A stretch of DNA of 8,373 bases. Source: Candidatus Sifarchaeum subterraneum (GTDB lineage: Archaea > Asgardarchaeota > Sifarchaeia > Sifarchaeales > Sifarchaeaceae). Shown in pieces: positions 1 to 5,939 of this stretch (position 1 is its first letter; each line of letters opens with the position of its first letter). The stretch lies in contig JAECRX010000156.1 in assembly GCA_016292335.1 (NCBI GenBank), forward strand, positions 1 through 8,373, read 5' to 3'. The notes beneath the pieces are model-generated. The model worked only from the letters and a program-made list of their open reading frames with translations. It was not told where the DNA came from and searched no databases. A program made the translations under genes and the position numbers.

Positions 1-2
1 AG

Positions 3-377
3 CAACTAGTTAGAGAATGGATTGAAAGAGGAAAACATGACTTGGATGCTGCAAAAATTCTTCTTAGAGAGAGGGGGTATCTTGGTGTGGTTGTTTTTCA
101 TATCCACCAGGCTATTGAGAAATACCTAAAAGGTTATCTTATCCATAAGGGTTGGGAATTAAAGAAGATACACGACCTTGAATTACTTATAGCCGAAGCT
201 ATAAATTTCGATGTCGATTTTCAAAAATATCTTGATCTTGGCAGGAAATTAACTGCGTTATATTATGAAGAGCGTTATCCGCCGGGACCCATTACTTCTT
301 ACTCAAAAGAAGAAATAGAAGAAATGCTAGGGGTGGCAGAGGAAATTATAAACAAGCTGAAAGAAGGAATAGGATGA
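3..377 (+). CDS. HEPN-domain protein (5' end outside window)
   Basis: The frame is open from base 3 with no stop, and the codons before the apparent TTG at 42 encode QLVREWIERGKHD, which is typical HEPN N-terminal sequence. The gene therefore starts before the window and the TTG at 42 is an internal leucine. Family signs are the first helix with D and AAKILL, the core QAIEKYLKGYLI helix, a KIHDL turn, and YYEERYPP followed by an acidic helix, as in the PF05168-type HEPN proteins that pair with MNT nucleotidyltransferases. In such pairs HEPN is generally the RNase toxin and MNT neutralises it. I see no clear R-x4-6-H catalytic motif, which this subgroup often lacks, so RNase activity is uncertain. 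The TGA stop at 375-377 overlaps an ATG at 374 (ATGA), the spacing expected for a co-translated partner; what follows looks like a broken MNT gene. Confidence 0.85.
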   Translation, partial: QLVREWIERGKHDLDAAKILLRERGYLGVVVFHIHQAIEKYLKGYLIHKGWELKKIHDLELLIAEAINFDVDFQKYLDLGRKLTALYYEERYPPGPITSYSKEEIEEMLGVAEEIINKLKEGIG

Positions 378-475
378 TAAGAAGCAACCAACAGTGTATA
401 ACATGGTATATCTGGCTTTTTAATGGTAGTAGAAAAGGGATGTGTAAGGAATGATATCGATAAAGGAACCACAGC
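374..475 (+). pseudogene. possible frameshifted remnant of an MNT nucleotidyltransferase
   Basis: An ATG overlapping the HEPN stop opens a 26-codon frame (374-454) that includes IWLFNGSRKGMCKE and ends in TGA. One frame over, bases around 448-472 read RNDIDKG. Together these resemble the MNT active site, LFGSRAxG followed about ten residues later by SDID, with one extra codon after LF, one missing before KG, and a frameshift before the Asp pair. MNT genes commonly sit beside HEPN genes with overlapping ends, so both position and content fit. Nothing recognisable follows, so the gene would also be truncated. The match is short and made by eye. It could be coincidence, and an assembly error could also produce a frameshift. 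Confidence 0.35.
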
Positions 476-687
476 TTAAAATTAAATAAAATTTATTTTA
501 TTACTTCCGTCTATATTTACCCATCAGGACAGCTTCATCGATTTTATGCTTTTCTACCTCTTCATAAAAATTATGTTCAGTGCCCTTTTCAAGTTTGTCA
601 ATATCTTATGCGTATATTTTGAAGAAATATTGTTTTGGCTCCTTCACGTTCTGATATTCGTTTTGTGATATAAAGAGTATTTTAAAA
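476..687. other. gene-poor stretch with possible decayed reading frame
   Basis: There is no intact gene here. On the minus strand, one frame from 692 down to the TAA at 501-503 is broken only by a TAA at 606-608. It reads FISQNEYQNVKEP and KQYFFKIYA before that stop and KLEKGTEHNFYEEVEKH and AVLMGKYRRK after it. The composition looks protein-like and the first part vaguely resembles the opening of DUF3883-type modules, but no start codon or firm family match is visible. It encodes no membrane helices, so it is not the missing half of the neighbouring transporter. Confidence 0.3.
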
Positions 688-1251
688 CTAGCGTTTGACA
701 CCAATGAAGTGAACTGATCTGTATGCTAATAATCCAGAACTTGCCTGTAAAATTGAGCATATATAAAACAGAAAGTCAAATCCATAAAAACTTATGATCA
801 TACCTGCCATAAGAGCAGATCCAGCGATTGAGAAGTCATAGATAGAGTCAAAAGATCCCATTTGAAAACCTCTTTTCTTAGGATTTGTAATATCGGCTAA
901 TAATGCTAACATGGCAGGGCGATTTAAAGCATATGCAATCCCGTTCAAAACTTCAATTATAATTAGATCCCATAAATTAGAAGAAAGCGTGTATCCAAAC
1001 GTACATCCGGCTCCAATGAAACATCCAATAAGAAGCATTTTTTCCGTTCCATATTTATCTGTTAACTTGCCGGCAGGCAATTTTGCAAAAGCAGACACAG
1101 CGTAAAAAATTGCATAAATCATGCCAACATCAATTATTGATGCCGAAATCTTCTCAGTGATAAAAATAGGATATACAGGCCCGATAAGACCGACGGTCAG
1201 TGAGCTGAGGATACTCGCAATGAGGAATATAATAAAAATCTTCCTTGTCAT
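688..1251 (-). CDS. half-length MFS transporter (six helices)
   Basis: This 187-residue protein matches the N-terminal half of a major facilitator superfamily drug/solute transporter. Six hydrophobic segments are visible at roughly residues 7-29, 41-60, 72-92, 94-116, 137-155 and 158-177. The cytoplasmic loop between helices 2 and 3 carries motif A (GKLTDKYGTEK, 61-71), and RPAMLALLADI follows helix 4, as in 12-helix exporters. Standard members have about 400 residues and 12 helices; this one ends just after helix 6 (HFIGVKR, TAG). No membrane-coding sequence follows, so it is either a truncated gene or a half-size transporter working as a dimer. The ATG has a GGGGGTG Shine-Dalgarno match 8 bases upstream (1260-1266). 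It is separated from ksgA by 342 bp and appears to have its own promoter. The substrate cannot be told. Confidence 0.8.
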   Translation of the reverse strand: MTRKIFIIFLIASILSSLTVGLIGPVYPIFITEKISASIIDVGMIYAIFYAVSAFAKLPAGKLTDKYGTEKMLLIGCFIGAGCTFGYTLSSNLWDLIIIEVLNGIAYALNRPAMLALLADITNPKKRGFQMGSFDSIYDFSIAGSALMAGMIISFYGFDFLFYICSILQASSGLLAYRSVHFIGVKR

Positions 1252-1360
1252 TTTGATCGCACCCCCACACCGAGCCCACTTCTTTACACAATTAAAGGAG
1301 GTGCCGGAATTGTCTGGATAACTACAATCTGGGATCCTCCTATATTATAATCGTAATCGG

Positions 1361-1377
1361 GGATTATAAGTTTTCTA
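1361..1377 (-). promoter_or_regulatory. candidate TATA/BRE promoter for the MFS gene
   Basis: Read on the minus strand, this is AGAAAACTTATAATCC: an A-rich BRE-like stretch followed by TTATAAT. It lies about 110 bp upstream of the MFS start. A second TATA-like box (TTATAATATA, near 1338-1349) is equally possible, and I cannot choose between them. Confidence 0.35.
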
Positions 1378-1527
1378 GGAAATTTCTCCGCGAAATTATA
1401 CATTCTTTTCATTCGAATATCCAAAAAAAATCAGAAAGATACATTATTTGATTTTTGAAAAATATTCTCATAACTAATGAAAATACCAAAAATAAGGAAA
1501 GATAGAGGTTAAGATAAGAAAGAGCAT

Positions 1528-1557
1528 GAAAATCAATCGGTTTTTTAATCGATTTTC
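1528..1557 (-). terminator. weak hairpin downstream of ksgA, possible terminator
   Basis: GAAAATC (1528-1534) and GATTTTC (1551-1557) form a 7-bp stem around an AT-rich loop; an alternative AATCG/CGATT pairing uses the inner part. It starts about 36 bases past the ksgA stop, and pyrimidine-rich runs (TTTCTTATCTT) follow on the minus strand. It could mark the end of the operon transcript, but the stem is AT-rich and archaeal termination often needs only a U-tract. Confidence 0.25.
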
Positions 1558-1593
1558 TAATTTATCTTTATCTATATATCTGTTATATAACGT

Positions 1594-2457
1594 TTATTCA
1601 TGTATATAATCGGAATATTTCGACCATAGGATATTTGAAATTTCAGCAAATGCTTCGGGAGGGAGGTTGCGAACTCTCATATCTTGGTAGGGCAAATCCT
1701 TTATAATTAGGCCTATTTCATGTTTTGATAGATTTTTCGTTTCTAAATAGTTTTGAAGCATCTTTTTGACTTTTCTATTTTTCCTGATGAACAGCTTTTG
1801 TGTGATCACATTGAAAAATTTCTCATCAATGACTTTGAAGGGTGGTTTTCTAGGAATTAATTCTAAAATTGCGGATTGAACTTTTGGAGGAGGATAAAAT
1901 GAATCATTTGGGACTTTTTCAAGTATTTTTACATGGGCCTTGTAATAGACATTAACAGAGAGTCTACTATACTCTTTCGATCCTGGATGGGCGATCATTC
2001 TTTTAGCAAAATCCAATTGGTATGTGAGAATTGCCAAATCAATAAAATTCATTTCATCCAAAATTTTAAAGGTCAGGGGTGAAGAGATGGAGTAAGGGAT
2101 ATTCGACACTATTTTATTGAAATCTAAGGGGAGTTCTAAGTCCAAAATATCTCCATGTATAATTTCCACATTTTTGAACGTTGAAAATCTGTCTTCAAGT
2201 ATTTGAATTAACCTCTTATCAATTTCGATGGCAATTACTTTTTTAGAGATTTCAGCTAGGAATTGTGTGAGAGTACCTAATCCCGCACCAATTTCTACCA
2301 CGATATCTTGATTGGAAATGTTTGCAAAACGAATTTGTTTTTCTATGATCTTATAGTCAATGATGAAATTTTGTCCTTTTCTTCTATTAGGTCTTATCTT
2401 ATATTTTTTTAAGAGTTTTTTAGTTTCTAAAAGGAGGTTATTCATCTGATTCTTCAT
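1594..2457 (-). CDS. ksgA: 16S rRNA adenine dimethyltransferase (KsgA/RsmA/Dim1)
   Basis: This enzyme transfers four methyl groups from S-adenosylmethionine to two adjacent adenines in the loop of the last helix of 16S rRNA, late in small-subunit assembly. The 287-residue length is normal for the family. In order I see GQNFIID (28-34); the SAM-binding loop EIGAGLGTLT (55-64); the acidic AIEID (76-80); HGDILD (101-106); the catalytic NIPYSISSPL (119-128, the NxPY motif); YPPPKVQSA (188-196); and the C-terminal helical domain ending in RVRNLPPEAF (261-270). No key residue is missing. The ATG at 2457 is the first possible start because an in-frame TGA lies three codons upstream; the Shine-Dalgarno match is weak, so translation may depend on the upstream gene, which ends 44 bp away. 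It is the last gene of the operon. Confidence 0.96.
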   Translation of the reverse strand: MKNQMNNLLLETKKLLKKYKIRPNRRKGQNFIIDYKIIEKQIRFANISNQDIVVEIGAGLGTLTQFLAEISKKVIAIEIDKRLIQILEDRFSTFKNVEIIHGDILDLELPLDFNKIVSNIPYSISSPLTFKILDEMNFIDLAILTYQLDFAKRMIAHPGSKEYSRLSVNVYYKAHVKILEKVPNDSFYPPPKVQSAILELIPRKPPFKVIDEKFFNVITQKLFIRKNRKVKKMLQNYLETKNLSKHEIGLIIKDLPYQDMRVRNLPPEAFAEISNILWSKYSDYIHE

Positions 2458-2501
2458 CTTATCTCATGAATTCATTCAATATCGCCTTATCATTTTATTT
2501 G

Positions 2502-3074
2502 CTACATTGGTACCTTTGGAGGGCGTGCAAAAATGTATCTTCTATCTTCTCCCTTAATTTCCATCAGAATTCTTTTTATGATTAAGGATTGCGGGTCAGA
2601 TATTCGTACTCGGTTAGATACATCCTCAAAATTTTCAAAGGGTTTTTTTTTCCGCTCTTCGATTATAGTCCACATAGTTTTTTTGCCAATTCCAGGTAAC
2701 AGTTCCAGTTGATGCATTCTAGTGGTAAGAGGACGCGAGGAATTAAAAAAATCTAAAAAACGCTGTTCATCTTCTTTTACAATTTCTTGAACAACGTAGG
2801 GAAGTTCTACACGAGCAGTAGAGGTAAGATCCTCAAAAGAAATGCGGCTTTTGATATGGTCGATCTTATTTCGAGAGCCAGGTCCTATATAAATTCTTTC
2901 ATGAATAGCTGGCTGGACATTTTTCTTTGGAACGAGTTCTAAGATAGTAAAATAGTTTTCACCGATAGCTTGAATAATACTCTCTCTTCGATAAATGGGT
3001 ATCTCATCTTCAGGATGACCTTTTGGTAAAAAGTCCAGCACAATTACATGCTCTTCATACTTTTTTTTCATCAT
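2502..3074 (-). CDS. DUF655 protein, helix-hairpin-helix nucleic-acid-binding
   Basis: This 190-residue protein belongs to the archaeal DUF655 family, almost always found between rpoF and ksgA. The N-terminal part (EHVIVLDFLPKG, 8-19, through IGPGSRNK, 63-70) is beta-rich and probably OB-like. The C-terminal part has a helix-hairpin-helix with LELLPGIGKKTMWTIIEER (123-141), then a second hairpin-like segment FENFEDVSNRV. Such folds bind DNA or RNA backbones without sequence specificity. The biochemical function is not established; the neighbours suggest a role in rRNA or tRNA metabolism. Two start codons are adjacent (ATGATG). The GGGAG motif is 3 bases from the first and 6 from the second (3071), so the second may be preferred. 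The C-terminus (RPPKVPM) is basic. Identification is firm; function is inference. Confidence 0.9.
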   Translation of the reverse strand: MMKKKYEEHVIVLDFLPKGHPEDEIPIYRRESIIQAIGENYFTILELVPKKNVQPAIHERIYIGPGSRNKIDHIKSRISFEDLTSTARVELPYVVQEIVKEDEQRFLDFFNSSRPLTTRMHQLELLPGIGKKTMWTIIEERKKKPFENFEDVSNRVRISDPQSLIIKRILMEIKGEDRRYIFARPPKVPM

Positions 3075-3128
3075 TTTCTCCCTTTACAGATTCAAGGACT
3101 ATGAATAAGATAAAAAAAGACATCAGAC

Positions 3129-3142
3129 CTATATATTTACCT
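3129..3142 (-). promoter_or_regulatory. possible internal promoter before DUF655-ksgA
   Basis: AGGTAAATATATAG on the minus strand overlaps the rpoF stop codon and looks like a TATA box about 60 bp before the DUF655 start. A run of seven T on that strand (3112-3118) follows, which could instead favour partial termination. In a genome this AT-rich, such boxes arise by chance. Confidence 0.22.
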
Positions 3143-3475
3143 ATACTGGTTTAGCAGATCGATAATTTCTTGCAAGAGATCAGAACTTTCTTTTCTTTTA
3201 GCCTTTTCAGGTAAAAATATTCTAAGATCATGAATAGTTGTTGGCATTGAGTTCACGATTTGAGTTGCAATATCATAATCAATTTCAAATTTTTCGTGTA
3301 GTTCATTGACCAATTTTTCCGCATCCTCAGCGGATAATTTAGAAAATTTAGTCACATAATCTAGGGTAACTTTCTGAATGAAGCTATGCTCCCCCTCTTC
3401 TTCTCTTTGTTTAAGTATTTCTTTCACTGTTGAGAGGGTGACCGGTTTTTTTGAAATAATTTCTTTTGGACTCAA
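3137..3475 (-). CDS. rpoF: DNA-directed RNA polymerase subunit F (Rpb4 homologue)
   Basis: This is the archaeal homologue of Rpb4. With subunit E (Rpb7) it forms the polymerase stalk, which helps open-complex formation and binds emerging RNA. Its 112 residues are normal for the family. The N-terminal KKPVTLSTVKEILKQRE (9-25) contacts the partner subunit in homologues; the C-terminal HRDC-like helical domain has LDYVTKFSKLSAEDAEKL (38-55) and the signature IVNSMPTTIHDLRIFL (73-88). The start is TTG at 3475: the only other in-frame candidate before a TGA is ATT at 3496, and the alignment with homologues begins close to the TTG. GAAGGG lies 7 bases upstream. The first base of the TTG codon adjoins an out-of-frame TGA, giving a TTGA overlap with a short upstream frame. 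The L21e gene ends 28 bp away. Confidence 0.93.
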   Translation of the reverse strand: MSPKEIISKKPVTLSTVKEILKQREEEGEHSFIQKVTLDYVTKFSKLSAEDAEKLVNELHEKFEIDYDIATQIVNSMPTTIHDLRIFLPEKAKRKESSDLLQEIIDLLNQYR

Positions 3476-3507
3476 ATATGTGCCCTTCTTTTCAATTCAA
3501 TATTCAT
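3472..3507 (-). CDS. possible 11-codon coupling ORF between L21e and rpoF
   Basis: An ATG overlapping the L21e stop (ATGA) opens a frame of 11 codons, MNIELKRRAHI. Its TGA overlaps the TTG start of rpoF (TTGA). It could carry ribosomes from one gene to the next by termination and re-initiation. It is short enough to be accidental, and no peptide function is implied. Confidence 0.25.
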   Translation of the reverse strand: MNIELKRRAHI

Positions 3508-3800
3508 GATTTTGCTAAATGAAGGTGATTCGGTCTAGAAATTAAGATTTTTTCTTTCCCGCCATCTTTAATTTGAACTAAATATGCTTTTCCTCTCTTG
3601 CCAATAATTCTACCTGTATGCCCGTGAAATCGTGGGTGAGGCATTCCTTTTACTACTGAAGGGTCTATTTTGATATTTACGAGATCCCCTTCTTCAAAAT
3701 CTTGGATAATTCTTCCAAGTGGTTGTATGCCTCTCTCTCTAGGATGTTTTTTCAGCTTTTTTCTAGTGCGCCGTCTGGATCCTTTACTACTTTTCACCAT
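3504..3800 (-). CDS. rpl21e: 50S ribosomal protein L21e
   Basis: L21e is an archaeal/eukaryotic protein of the large ribosomal subunit with no bacterial counterpart. The 98-residue length is standard. The very basic N-terminus (GSRRRTRKKLKKHPRERG, 7-24) probably threads into rRNA. An SH3-like barrel follows, with FEEGDLVNIKIDPSVVKGMP (35-54) and the family signature PHPRFHGHTGRIIGKRGKAY (54-73), ending in ISRPNHLHLAKS. The ATG is preceded by GGGAGGA at a spacing of 8 bases, one of the stronger ribosome-binding sites in this operon, consistent with high demand for the product. It lies 29 bp after pus10 and 28 bp before rpoF, the usual archaeal order. Confidence 0.97.
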   Translation of the reverse strand: MVKSSKGSRRRTRKKLKKHPRERGIQPLGRIIQDFEEGDLVNIKIDPSVVKGMPHPRFHGHTGRIIGKRGKAYLVQIKDGGKEKILISRPNHLHLAKS

Positions 3801-3829
3801 TTAGCTAGTCCTCCCGTCGATGTGTCTAA

Positions 3830-5185
3830 CTAATCAAGTTGTACCTCAAGGACGTCGAGTTCTAAACATTCAGCAGAGGCCGAGAGTAATTCTGAGATAC
3901 TTGGTGTAGTCCTTCCACCGTCTCCTGAAATCAATTCCTTTATATAAAGTCCGCCATCGCAGCGTATTACCAGTTCCATCAAATTTCCATCGATTTTTGC
4001 ATCGATGTCATGTATCTTCTTCATCCTTATTTTGTCAACTCTTCTGTGAGATACACGTAAAGGTGTTCTCTGCTGAATCGTAGCATTGGTTAACTCCTTT
4101 TTGATTTTTTCAACATCTTCCAGAGAAATATCTCTATCAACTCGGATACTACATTTATAAATTTTTTCAGCATGTTGTGATATGGCTTTTATTTTTCGCA
4201 CCATATCTTTTTTAGTGAATTTTAATTGAGTAACTTCTACTTTTCCGTTAGCATAATCTCGGATTCTATTTTCCAAATCCATCAGATTCAATTTTCTTCT
4301 TTTTGGTTCTTTTATTTCTACTATAAAAGGTCTTCCTTTTCCTAACATTCGGGCATCAATGTCTTCTCTGCCAGAGCCATGGAATTTAGCATCTTTTGCA
4401 TCCGTTAATTCGAGTATAGGAGTTGTAATCAATTCTTCCACCGAAATGGCATATTTTTTTCCGGTCCAGTTGCAGACAGAACATCCTATACCTTCACATT
4501 TACAGGGCCATTTACTCTGTGGAATTCCCCTTATAAGCTTTCTGTATCTACCATAAATGAAGAGAGGATTAATACTCGTAGAAATTTGGCCCGATTCGAT
4601 ATCAATTATAGTAGCGACATCGGGATTAGCCAAATCAGCTTGTTTTCCTGTAATTTTTGCAATCATTTTACCCGTTTCGCGGTTTATTTCAGACTTTAGA
4701 GCCTCTCCCCATTTAATATTGAATTTGGATCTCAATTCATCTTCTCTTTCTTTTAGGTGTATTGGAATAACTGATCCACACAAGAAAGTTTCAAATTCAT
4801 ATGATGTAAGTGAAGCGATAGCTTTTTCGGCATGTTCGCTGTTTAACTCTATTTTTCCATCACAAAGATAACATATCCTAGAAGTTTGATCGAAATTTTT
4901 TCCTAACATGGTTAATGTTTCTCTAGCGGGTTCAAAATTTCCGTTTTCAGCTAAAATCTTTAAACTTTTAATTCCTTCGTCTTTAGATCCCAAATCATAT
5001 GTTAAATGGTCTTGAAGTGTGAGTGTCATTTTGAGTGAAAATCCTCTACATGCATTTGGAGAAAGATTTTTGCTCTTAAAAACATTTTCTGGTATATTTC
5101 CAAGTAATGCAAATTGTCTACCCAAACAGCTATCGCATAAGGAATGACTGGAAAGCATTTGAAGAGCGATATTTAATACATTCAA
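3830..5185 (-). CDS. pus10: tRNA pseudouridine synthase Pus10 (Psi54/Psi55)
   Basis: Pus10 converts uridine 54, and in many archaea also 55, of the tRNA T-loop to pseudouridine. The 451-residue protein has the N-terminal zinc-binding/THUMP-containing accessory region: LCDSCLGRQF (C17, C20) pairs with CYLC (C105, C108) as the likely zinc site. The catalytic part begins with WPCKCEGIGCSVCNWTGKKY (227-246), a cysteine-rich family motif with C228, C230, C235 and C238. The active site is HGSGREDIDARMLGKGRPF (269-287) with D275 as the expected catalytic aspartate; LYIKELISGDGGRTTPS (413-429) is the conserved C-terminal uridine-pocket segment. The start is TTG: a TAA lies two codons upstream, GGAG is 8 bases away, and homologues need the helix before LCDSC. 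The ATG at 5158 is a shorter alternative. It lies directly after the trmY homologue, whose substrate it makes. Confidence 0.96.
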   Translation of the reverse strand: MNVLNIALQMLSSHSLCDSCLGRQFALLGNIPENVFKSKNLSPNACRGFSLKMTLTLQDHLTYDLGSKDEGIKSLKILAENGNFEPARETLTMLGKNFDQTSRICYLCDGKIELNSEHAEKAIASLTSYEFETFLCGSVIPIHLKEREDELRSKFNIKWGEALKSEINRETGKMIAKITGKQADLANPDVATIIDIESGQISTSINPLFIYGRYRKLIRGIPQSKWPCKCEGIGCSVCNWTGKKYAISVEELITTPILELTDAKDAKFHGSGREDIDARMLGKGRPFIVEIKEPKRRKLNLMDLENRIRDYANGKVEVTQLKFTKKDMVRKIKAISQHAEKIYKCSIRVDRDISLEDVEKIKKELTNATIQQRTPLRVSHRRVDKIRMKKIHDIDAKIDGNLMELVIRCDGGLYIKELISGDGGRTTPSISELLSASAECLELDVLEVQLD

Positions 5186-5252
5186 TGTTTAATCTCCAAC
5201 AAATAATAACATATTCGTTTTAATGAATCTTATTAGCGCACTTTTTAGCTAC

Positions 5253-5882
5253 TTAGTATTTAGCAAAAGTTTTATCATGTCTTCTATCTATTTCATTGTT
5301 CAGTAGGAAAACCATCCGATCTACAAGAATTTCTCTTTCAGCAAATGTTATTCCTTGGGTATCAAAATTTTTTAAGGTTTTTTGTTCCTCCACAGTGAAT
5401 GTAGAGTTCAAAGAGAATGTAAATATGCTGTTGCTACTGTAATTGATGTCTTTGAATAGGATGCCATTTAAATTTGGGTAGAATACTTTAATTTTAGTTT
5501 TTTCGCCAACTGTTCTCATAATGCGTGAAAAAACATCATTCAAGGATCCATAGTATGCAACAATACCCGGAGTTGAATAAATGAATGATTTTTCGCTGTT
5601 TTTGAGTTTAATTTGGGCTTTAGACGTTAAAATTCCAATTGATCTTTCATCTGGACCCAAATATTTTAATTTTTTGCCATCAAAAACAATCGCATAGGAT
5701 TTTTCTGTTGACCGAAAAAATGCAATTACTTTCACATTTTTTCTTAATGCATGACTCAGAAAGAAGGCAGCCGTCACACATCTCGCAAAAGTTCCGATCA
5801 TTTCTCTGTTAGGGGAAAAGGGTTTTGATAGGTCTTCTTTTCGGAATTTTATATCGTCTAAGATGAAAATAAAAAATCTCAA
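5253..5882 (-). CDS. trmY: TrmY-like tRNA pseudouridine-54 N1-methyltransferase (divergent)
   Basis: This resembles TrmY (DUF358), a SPOUT-class enzyme that methylates N1 of pseudouridine 54 in archaeal tRNA. The 209 residues match the family length. Diagnostic segments are the opening (M)RFFIFIL; GTFARCVTAAFFLSHALRKN (30-49), where known TrmY has RCVxAALFLSH; LKYLGPDERSIGIL (72-85); and the ending LLNNEIDRR (193-201). The SAM-binding knot near the C-terminus has drifted: SLNSTFTVEE (157-166) stands where the family usually has a glycine-containing GDHxGxxEE-type loop, and FAEREILVDRMVFLL replaces the usual LGPxSLLASHCI-type segment. Activity is therefore uncertain. The start is TTG at 5882, supported by alignment. 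A strong GGAGGTGA lies 36 bases upstream, in front of a nine-codon mini-ORF rather than this start. Location directly before pus10 supports a tRNA position-54 role. Confidence 0.85.
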   Translation of the reverse strand: MRFFIFILDDIKFRKEDLSKPFSPNREMIGTFARCVTAAFFLSHALRKNVKVIAFFRSTEKSYAIVFDGKKLKYLGPDERSIGILTSKAQIKLKNSEKSFIYSTPGIVAYYGSLNDVFSRIMRTVGEKTKIKVFYPNLNGILFKDINYSSNSIFTFSLNSTFTVEEQKTLKNFDTQGITFAEREILVDRMVFLLNNEIDRRHDKTFAKY

Positions 5883-5905
5883 TCCATTTGCGATTTCCTG
5901 GCCAT
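5879..5905 (-). CDS. possible leader mini-ORF upstream of trmY
   Basis: ATG at 5905 starts MARKSQMD and ends in TGA overlapping the TTG start of trmY (TTGA). The only strong Shine-Dalgarno sequence in the gap, GGAGGTGA at 5919-5926, is 13 bases before this ATG and too far from the TTG. Ribosomes may load here and re-initiate on trmY. It could also be chance. Confidence 0.3.
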   Translation of the reverse strand: MARKSQMD

Positions 5906-5918
5906 TAGTGAAGTGAGT

Positions 5919-5926
5919 TCACCTCC
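5919..5926 (-). promoter_or_regulatory. strong Shine-Dalgarno site in the SRP54-trmY gap
   Basis: GGAGGTGA on the minus strand is a full match to the anti-Shine-Dalgarno end of 16S rRNA. No start codon lies at the normal 5-10 base distance; the first ATG is 13 bases on (mini-ORF) and the homology-supported TTG of trmY is 36 bases on. Confidence 0.6.
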
Positions 5927-5939
5927 AATCCTTCTTAAC

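Larger units (their letters stand above)
1252..1593. other. AT-rich spacer between ksgA and the MFS gene
   Basis: This 342-bp spacer holds no convincing gene. It contains the promoter candidates for the MFS gene, a weak hairpin downstream of ksgA, and a small inverted repeat AATTTC/GAAATT around 1384-1402. It also carries a perfect plus-strand AAAGGAGGTG (1294-1303) with no reading frame of more than a few codons after it. Confidence 0.6.

Noticed and set aside
42..44. TTG at 42 as the start of the HEPN gene.
   Set aside because: The frame is open to the window edge and the upstream codons encode conserved HEPN sequence, so the true start lies outside.
1294..1303. Perfect plus-strand Shine-Dalgarno AAAGGAGGTG, also readable on the minus strand as the anti-SD end of 16S rRNA (CACCTCCTTT).
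   Set aside because: The GTG and TTG just after it lead to stops within seven codons, and the flanking minus-strand sequence does not match a 16S rRNA 3' end. Most likely chance.
911..1321. Two plus-strand reading frames of 64 and 66 codons over and beside the MFS gene.
   Set aside because: They are antisense to a clear MFS transporter and have no ribosome-binding site or family likeness.
4359..4871. Plus-strand reading frames of 65 and 104 codons inside pus10.
   Set aside because: They lie antisense to strongly conserved Pus10 motifs and follow from its codon use.
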